NCBI GenBank assembly: GCA_005502925.1
Contig: SCPD01000011.1
Location: 62,001 to 126,000 of the forward strand
DNA: 64,000 bases
Direction: 5' to 3'
Source: Rhizobiales bacterium Y(2018)
GTDB taxonomy: Bacteria > Pseudomonadota > Alphaproteobacteria > Rhizobiales > Aestuariivirgaceae
Positions 59,361 through 64,000 of this stretch are shown here, one piece after another. The translations under genes were made by a program, and so were the position numbers. Within the stretch, counting starts at the first letter, position 1, and each line of letters begins with the position of its first letter. The notes beneath the pieces were generated by a model, which saw only the letters and a program-made list of their open reading frames with translations, made no database searches and was not told where the DNA came from.

Positions 59361-61148
59361 ATGACGAAGACCTGGATATCCGGCCTCCTCCTGGCGGCTC
59401 TGATCGGCGTGGCGCCAGCCGCCGCCGAACCCCGCCCTGGCCTCGCCATGCATGGCGAGCCGGCGCTCCCCGCAGACTTCAAATCGCTTCCCTATGCCAA
59501 TCCCGACGCGCCCAAAGGCGGCGCATTCCGCCAGGCCATCGCCGGCAGCTTCGACACAGTCAATCCCTTCATCGTGAAGGGACAGAAGGCGGTTAGCATC
59601 AGCACTTACGTCTTCGAGAGCATGATGAGCCGGAATTACGCCGAGGCCTTCACCGTCTACGGCCTGCTCGCCGAAAGCATCGATGTCAGCCCCGACCGCA
59701 ACAAGATGACCTTCGTGCTGAGATCGGAGGCACGCTTTTCAGACGGTGCGCCGGTGACCTCCGCCGATGTCGTCTACTCGCTCGAGACCTTGCGCGATCA
59801 CGGCCTGCCGCGCTTCAAGACCTATTATTCCAAGATCAAGACGATCGAAACGCCCAATGCCCGCACCATCGTGATGACGCAGGACCAGGGCGACCGTGAA
59901 TTACCGCTGATCATGGGGCTGATGCCGATCCTGCCCAAGCATTATTGGGAGAAGCGCAATTTCGAGGAATCGACGCTCGATCCCATCATGGGCTCGGGCC
60001 CTTATGTCCTGAGCGAAATAAAACCCGGCGAGCGCGTTTCGCTCAAGAAGAACCCTGATTACTGGGGCAAGGACATCGCCTTCAACCGCGGCCTGTGGAA
60101 TTTCGACGAGGTGCGCTTCGACTATTTCCGCGACAACAACACTGCCTTCGAAGCCTTCAAGAGAGGCCTGGCCGACATCAGGGTAGAGCCCGATCCGACG
60201 CGCTGGTCGCAGGCCTATGATTTTCCCGCCGTCAAGGACGGCCGGATCATCCGTGAACGGATCGAGCAGCAGACGCCCGCGGCGGCCGCGGGCTTTGCCT
60301 TCAACACGCGCAAATCCCTGTTCCGGGATCCCAAGGTGCGCCGCGCGCTTGTCGAGGTCTTCGACTTCGAATGGATGAACGACAATCTCCTCTTCGATCT
60401 CTATCACCGCACCCAAGGCTATTATTCGGGCTCGACGCTCTCCTATTTCGACCACCCTGCCGATGCCCGTGAGATGGCGCTGCTCGGGGCCGACGCGGCG
60501 CGCATCGATCCGCGCATTCTCGACGGCAGCTACGAGCCGCCCAAGACCGACGGCTCTGGCCGCGACCGCAAGGTGCTGCGCCATGCCGTGGGCTTGCTCA
60601 GTGAGGCGGGCTGGGAGATCCGCAACGGTCAGCTGACCAATGTCGCGACCGGTGAGCTTTTCGCCTTCACCATCTCCTGCGTCTCCCGCGAGCAGGAGAA
60701 GGTTGCTCTTCATTATCAGCGTACGCTGAAGCAGATCGGCATCGATGTGCGTATCCGCGTCGTCGACTCGACGCAGTTTCAGCGCATGCTCGACACCTAT
60801 GAGTTCGATATGCTGCCGGTGCTGTGGTACAATTCGCTCTCGCCCGGCAACGAGCAGGATTACTATTACGGCAGTGCCGGGCGCACCACATTGGGCACCC
60901 GCAACTATCCGGGCATCGCCGACCCGGCCGTCGACCGCATGATCGGGGCCTTGCTCGCGGCGACATCCGAGGAGGATTTCATCGCCGCCGTCCGCGCTCT
61001 CGACCGGCTGCTGGTCAATGGCTTCTATATCGTGCCCTTCTACAATTCAGGCGGCCAATGGGTGGCGCGCTGGAACACCATCGGCCGTCCCGAGCATCCC
61101 CCTCTTTCGGGATTTGAAGGCACTGGTCTATGGTATGTTAAGCCGTAA
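59361..61148 (+). CDS. Extracellular solute-binding protein family 5 (YejA-like)
   Basis: 595 residues from the ATG at 59361, which opens a clean signal peptide (about 1-22, ending APAAA); a longer frame from 59298 would bury it. The mature part is the SBP_bac_5 three-lobe fold: GLAMHGEPALPADFKSLPYANPDAPKGGAFR and FSDGAPVTSADVVYSLETLRD, as in YejA and other oligopeptide-binding proteins. It lacks adjacent permease and ATPase genes, so its partners must be elsewhere. The SHMT-like gene follows after 18 bp and may be cotranscribed. Confidence 0.85.
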   Translation: MTKTWISGLLLAALIGVAPAAAEPRPGLAMHGEPALPADFKSLPYANPDAPKGGAFRQAIAGSFDTVNPFIVKGQKAVSISTYVFESMMSRNYAEAFTVYGLLAESIDVSPDRNKMTFVLRSEARFSDGAPVTSADVVYSLETLRDHGLPRFKTYYSKIKTIETPNARTIVMTQDQGDRELPLIMGLMPILPKHYWEKRNFEESTLDPIMGSGPYVLSEIKPGERVSLKKNPDYWGKDIAFNRGLWNFDEVRFDYFRDNNTAFEAFKRGLADIRVEPDPTRWSQAYDFPAVKDGRIIRERIEQQTPAAAAGFAFNTRKSLFRDPKVRRALVEVFDFEWMNDNLLFDLYHRTQGYYSGSTLSYFDHPADAREMALLGADAARIDPRILDGSYEPPKTDGSGRDRKVLRHAVGLLSEAGWEIRNGQLTNVATGELFAFTISCVSREQEKVALHYQRTLKQIGIDVRIRVVDSTQFQRMLDTYEFDMLPVLWYNSLSPGNEQDYYYGSAGRTTLGTRNYPGIADPAVDRMIGALLAATSEEDFIAAVRALDRLLVNGFYIVPFYNSGGQWVARWNTIGRPEHPPLSGFEGTGLWYVKP

Positions 61149-61166
61149 TTCCGAGGGCCAAGCGAA

Positions 61167-62501
61167 ATGACCGTCCAGCCGATTGCGCAGAAATCCTGGC
61201 TTCCCGCCGAAAGCGCCACGCTGATCGAGGAGATCGAAACGACGCTCGGCCGCCTCAATGATCCGGCGGCGATCGAGGCCCGGCTGCTGCGGCTCGTCGA
61301 TGATCACGAGCGGCACATGGACCGCGAGTCGATCGGCCTCAATGCCGGCACCAATGTGATGAATCCGCGCGCCGCGTCCCTCCTCTCCCGCTCGCTCGGC
61401 AATCGCCCGAGCCTCGGTTATCCCGGCGACAAATATGAAATGGGCATGGAATATGCCGAGGAGATCGAGGTCATTGCCGAAGATCTGGCGAAGCGCCTTT
61501 TCGGCGCGCCCTTCGCCGAGATCCGCGTCGGTTCGGGCGCCCTCGCCAATCTCTACAGCTTCATGGCGACCGCCAGGCCGGGCGACAGCATCATGGCTTT
61601 CACCGGAGAGATGGGCGGCCATGTCACCCATCACCAGGCCGGTGCCGCCGGCCTCTATGGCCTCGTGACCCACGCCGTTCCCTTTGACGCGGCGCGGATG
61701 ACGGTCGACCTCGACCGGCTGCGCGACGAAGCCAAACGCCTGCGCCCCAAGCTCATCACCGTCGCGGGCTCGCTCTGCCTCTATCCTTATCCGGTGCGCG
61801 AGATGCGCCGGATCTGCGACGAGATCGGTGCCTATCTCCTTTATGACGCGGCCCATATGGGCGGCCTGATCGCCGGCAGGCATTTCCAGGCGCCGCTCGC
61901 CGAGGGCGCGCATCTGATGACCATGTCGACCTACAAGGCCTTTGGCGGCCCGCCCTCAGGGTTGATCCTTTCGAGCGACGCCGAACTCGCCAAACGCCTC
62001 GACCAGATCGCCTATCCGGGCCTCACCGCCAATTTCGATCTCGGCAAGACGGCCGCTCTGGCGCTGTCCATCCTCGACCTTCTCGAACATGGCGAGACCT
62101 ATGCCGCCCAGGCCGTCGCCAATGCCAAGGCGCTGGGCGCCGCGCTCGCAGCCGAAGGAATCGCCACGCACCATGTGCAAGGCCGTGATGTCACCGAGAG
62201 TCATCATCTCGCTTTGCCGGCGGCGCCTCATGGTGGCGGGCAGTCGGCCGCGAAACACCTGGCGCGCGCCAATATCCTGCTCTGCGGTATCGGACTGCCG
62301 GTGGCGCCCGTCGCCGGTGATCTCAATGGCATCCGCGTCGGCACCCAGGAAGTGACCCGCTTCGGCATGAAGCAGGACGCCATGGCCGGGATCGCCCGGC
62401 TGATGGCGCGGGTCATGGTCAAGGGTGAGGCGCCCGAACAAGTCCGCCCCGATGTCATCGCTTTCCGTCAGTCCTATCAGACCATGAGTTATGTGAGATG
62501 A
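61167..62501 (+). CDS. Serine hydroxymethyltransferase-like PLP enzyme
   Basis: 444 residues of the SHMT family: GYPGDKYEMGMEYAEEIE near 85-102 and LLYDAAHMGGLIAG near 225-238 are conserved. The cofactor lysine is Lys257 in MSTYKAFGGPPSG, where true SHMT has TTTTHKTLRGPRGG. The Thr-Thr-Thr-His run is thus reduced to Ser-Thr-Tyr and the Arg-Gly that follows is changed. This suggests a paralogue with another substrate (for example alpha-methylserine or threonine-type aldol cleavage). It overlaps the next gene by 4 bp. Confidence 0.8.
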   Translation: MTVQPIAQKSWLPAESATLIEEIETTLGRLNDPAAIEARLLRLVDDHERHMDRESIGLNAGTNVMNPRAASLLSRSLGNRPSLGYPGDKYEMGMEYAEEIEVIAEDLAKRLFGAPFAEIRVGSGALANLYSFMATARPGDSIMAFTGEMGGHVTHHQAGAAGLYGLVTHAVPFDAARMTVDLDRLRDEAKRLRPKLITVAGSLCLYPYPVREMRRICDEIGAYLLYDAAHMGGLIAGRHFQAPLAEGAHLMTMSTYKAFGGPPSGLILSSDAELAKRLDQIAYPGLTANFDLGKTAALALSILDLLEHGETYAAQAVANAKALGAALAAEGIATHHVQGRDVTESHHLALPAAPHGGGQSAAKHLARANILLCGIGLPVAPVAGDLNGIRVGTQEVTRFGMKQDAMAGIARLMARVMVKGEAPEQVRPDVIAFRQSYQTMSYVR

Positions 62502-63142
62502 GCACACCCGTCATCATCGATGTCGTTTCAGATGTCGTCTGTCCCTGGTGTTATGTCGGCAAGCGGCGGCTCGAGGCCGCTCAGCGCCTGTTGCCCGACC
62601 AGCAATTCGCGGTCTTCTGGCGGCCGTTCCAGCTCGATCCGACGATCCCCAAGGAAGGCCTGCCGCGCAAGACTTATCTCGAGCGCAAATTCGGCAATCT
62701 CGAGCGCCTCACCCAGACTCACGCGCAGCTGGTCGAGATCGGCAAGGTGGAAGGCATTCCCTTCGCCTTCGACAAGATCACCCGCTCGCCCAACACGCTC
62801 GACGCTCACCGACTGATCCGCTGGGCGCATGAAGCCGGCAAGCAGACCGAAATGGTCGAGCGCCTCTTCGCCCTCTATTTCACCGAGGGCGCCGACATCG
62901 GCAATCACGAGGTCTTGATCAAGGCGGCGGTGGAGGTGGGCCTCGACGGCGCGCTCGTCACCCAGCTCCTCAATACTGGCGCCGACCTCGATCCCGTAAT
63001 CGCCGAGATCAACGGCGCCGGCAAAATGGGCATCAGCGGCGTACCGACCTTCATCTTCGCCAGCCGCTTCGCGATCTCCGGCGCCCATCCGGCCGAGACG
63101 ATCAAGAAGGCCATCGAGCAGACGGCCTTAACGGCAACTTAA
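62498..63142 (+). CDS. DsbA family oxidoreductase, FrnE-like
   Basis: 214 residues: a thioredoxin fold with an inserted helical domain. The active site is Cys15-Pro-Trp-Cys18 (DVVCPWCYVG), the cis-Pro is in ISGVPTFIF near 181, and the region FRPFQLDP-like (WRPFQLDPTIPKEGLPRKTYLERKFG) is typical of FrnE. FrnE proteins are cytoplasmic disulfide isomerase/oxidoreductases, and no signal peptide is present here. It is translated from the ATGA overlap with the SHMT-like gene. Confidence 0.85.
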   Translation: MSTPVIIDVVSDVVCPWCYVGKRRLEAAQRLLPDQQFAVFWRPFQLDPTIPKEGLPRKTYLERKFGNLERLTQTHAQLVEIGKVEGIPFAFDKITRSPNTLDAHRLIRWAHEAGKQTEMVERLFALYFTEGADIGNHEVLIKAAVEVGLDGALVTQLLNTGADLDPVIAEINGAGKMGISGVPTFIFASRFAISGAHPAETIKKAIEQTALTAT

Positions 63143-63188
63143 GAAACAAAGCGCAGCCTGACGACTGGGAAAGGGGAGTTTTTCAACC

Positions 63189-63299
63189 ATGTCGTCACTG
63201 ACCTTCCTATATGGGGCCGTCGCTGTAACGGTGATCGGCAATCTCGTTCTGCTGCGTTACTTCCTGACCCGGCCGGACGATACGATCATCGAGGATTAG
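63189..63299 (+). CDS. 36-residue membrane peptide
   Basis: ATG at 63189 with GGGGAG 10 bp upstream; TAG at 63297-63299. The peptide has one helix (about 3-26: LTFLYGAVAVTVIGNLVLLRY) and a short polar tail ending RPDDTIIED. The stop codon lies in the first bases of palindromic repeat copy 3. It follows the FrnE-like gene by 46 bp on the same strand. There is no known function; a second short membrane peptide is at 7823. Confidence 0.55.
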   Translation: MSSLTFLYGAVAVTVIGNLVLLRYFLTRPDDTIIED

Positions 63300-63357
63300 A
63301 GCATCGGACCGAAAAGTGCGAAGCGGCTTTCGGATAATCCGATGCGCAAAACAAAGA
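63298..63357. repeat. 63-bp-type palindromic repeat, copy 3
   Basis: AGAGCATCGGACCGAAAAG starts at 63298, and TTTCGGATAATCCGATGC ends the hairpin near 63346. Nearly identical to the tandem copies at 50520 and 50583. Here it lies between the small membrane peptide and the convergent mfd gene. Confidence 0.85.
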
Positions 63358-63358
63358 A

Positions 63359-64000
63359 CTAAGCCGCGAGCTTGACCAGCTGGGTCATGATCTGACGCGA
63401 GCCCTTGAGGCGTTCCTCCGGTGTGTTCCAGCTGCGCATGATCACCAGCTTCATGTCCGCCGGGCGCAGTTTCGCCAGCGTGCCCTGCCCGGTGATCCAT
63501 TCGACGAGTTTCTTCGGATTGGCGAACTGATCGCCACGGAAGCCGATCACCGCCCCCTTGGGCCCGGCATCGACGCTCGCCACATTGGCCTTGCGGCACA
63601 GAAGCTTGATCGACACGACATCGAGCAGGTGCTTCACCTCTTCCGGGATACGCCCGAACCGATCATGCAGCTCGGCGCCAAAGGCGTCGAGATCGGTCTC
63701 CTCCTGGAGATCGGCGAGCCGGCGATAGAGACCTAAACGCAGTTGCAGATCCGGCACATAAGGCTCGGGGATGAGAACCGAGGTGCCGATATTGATCTGC
63801 GGTGACCAGGTGCCTTCGGCTTCGAGGGTATCTTCGCCGGTGCGCAATTTGGCCACCGCCTCTTCGAGCATCGTCTGATAGAGTTCGTAGCCCACTTCCT
63901 TGACATGGCCCGACTGTTCGTCGCCCAGCAGATTGCCGGCGCCGCGGATGTCGAGATCGTGGCTCGCCAGTGTGAAGCCGGCGCCCAGTGAATCGAGCGA
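63359..64000 (-). CDS. mfd: Transcription-repair coupling factor Mfd, C-terminal part (runs off right edge)
   Basis: The last 213 codons of mfd. The segment ending the helicase module (LASHDLDIRGAGNLLGDEQSGH, Rho/RecG motif VI region) is cut by the window edge, followed by the TRCF domain (about the last 110 residues; AYLPEPYVPD-like INIGTSVLIPEPYVPDLQLRLGLYRRLADL). Mfd removes RNA polymerase stalled at DNA damage and recruits UvrA. The gene ends 2 bp before repeat copy 3. The start lies outside the window. Confidence 0.93.
   Translation of the reverse strand, partial: SLDSLGAGFTLASHDLDIRGAGNLLGDEQSGHVKEVGYELYQTMLEEAVAKLRTGEDTLEAEGTWSPQINIGTSVLIPEPYVPDLQLRLGLYRRLADLQEETDLDAFGAELHDRFGRIPEEVKHLLDVVSIKLLCRKANVASVDAGPKGAVIGFRGDQFANPKKLVEWITGQGTLAKLRPADMKLVIMRSWNTPEERLKGSRQIMTQLVKLAA

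Overview
The window is 64 kb of GC-rich, gene-dense DNA from an alphaproteobacterium, most likely of the order Hyphomicrobiales (Rhizobiales). This rests on the sulfur cluster order cysG - DUF2849 - cysI - DUF934 - cysH, on a short palindromic repeat (AGAGCATCGGACCGAAAAG type) common in that group, on a single-chain EcfA-EcfA' transporter ATPase, and on close packing with many 4-bp overlaps. I see no rRNA, tRNA, CRISPR array, insertion sequence or prophage. It reads as chromosomal DNA rich in transport and catabolism modules. Genes are cut at both edges: a secreted esterase on the left and mfd on the right.

Layout. 1-9.2 kb: SDR enzyme, Rnk, a small secreted protein, a TPR protein, a lytic transglycosylase, an Ldh2-type dehydrogenase, an EamA exporter, a class II aldolase-like protein, DUF2000 and an AraC regulator. 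9.3-21.7 kb: a second EamA protein, then a minus-strand operon (19.3 to 10.2 kb) with an IolD-like TPP enzyme, a class III aminotransferase, an IolE/MocC-like isomerase, a Gfo/Idh/MocA dehydrogenase, a ribose-type ABC importer and an NTF2-like protein. A FAD-linked 2-hydroxyacid dehydrogenase and a FadR-type regulator diverge from it. The set suggests uptake and breakdown of a cyclitol, possibly an amino-cyclitol. 21.7-26.7 kb: NTF2-like and MGMT-like proteins, a TetR regulator with three matching operators, a tartrate-dehydratase-like enolase, DUF2182/DUF1326, and an ArsR regulator with an SRPBCC partner.

26.7-35.0 kb is a sulfur assimilation island: a SutR-like XRE-cupin regulator, ferredoxin, CysG, DUF2849, CysI, DUF934, CysH, a TauE-type exporter, MetZ and a rhodanese. 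A GTTC-N8-GAAC inverted repeat occurs twice in front of the cys cluster, once in front of the rhodanese-metZ pair and once in front of a 1-Cys peroxiredoxin at 40.5 kb, which suggests one sulfur/redox regulon. 35-42.4 kb: a NodZ-like fucosyltransferase, a sarcosine/dimethylglycine dehydrogenase family enzyme, a FitA/PIN toxin-antitoxin pair whose toxin appears to start at CTG, the peroxiredoxin, a flavodoxin-fold reductase and an NTF2-like protein.

42.4-52.4 kb is the most interesting region. A RutR-like TetR regulator sits between an ECF importer operon and a catabolic block (ferredoxin, FAD oxidase, cytosine-deaminase-like amidohydrolase, creatininase family, ferredoxin reductase, RidA). 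A nearly identical 31-bp operator, partly matching the E. coli RutR box, lies at both divergent promoter regions, 4.9 kb apart. I read this as one regulon for import and opening of an unidentified cyclic amide or N-heterocycle.

52.4-64 kb: a TPR-sulfotransferase, GST, LysE-type exporter, a second DUF2182/DUF1326 pair, a UbiH-family hydroxylase, an AEC transporter, HspQ, a peptide-type solute-binding protein, an SHMT-like enzyme, a FrnE/DsbA-like protein, a 36-codon membrane peptide and the end of mfd.
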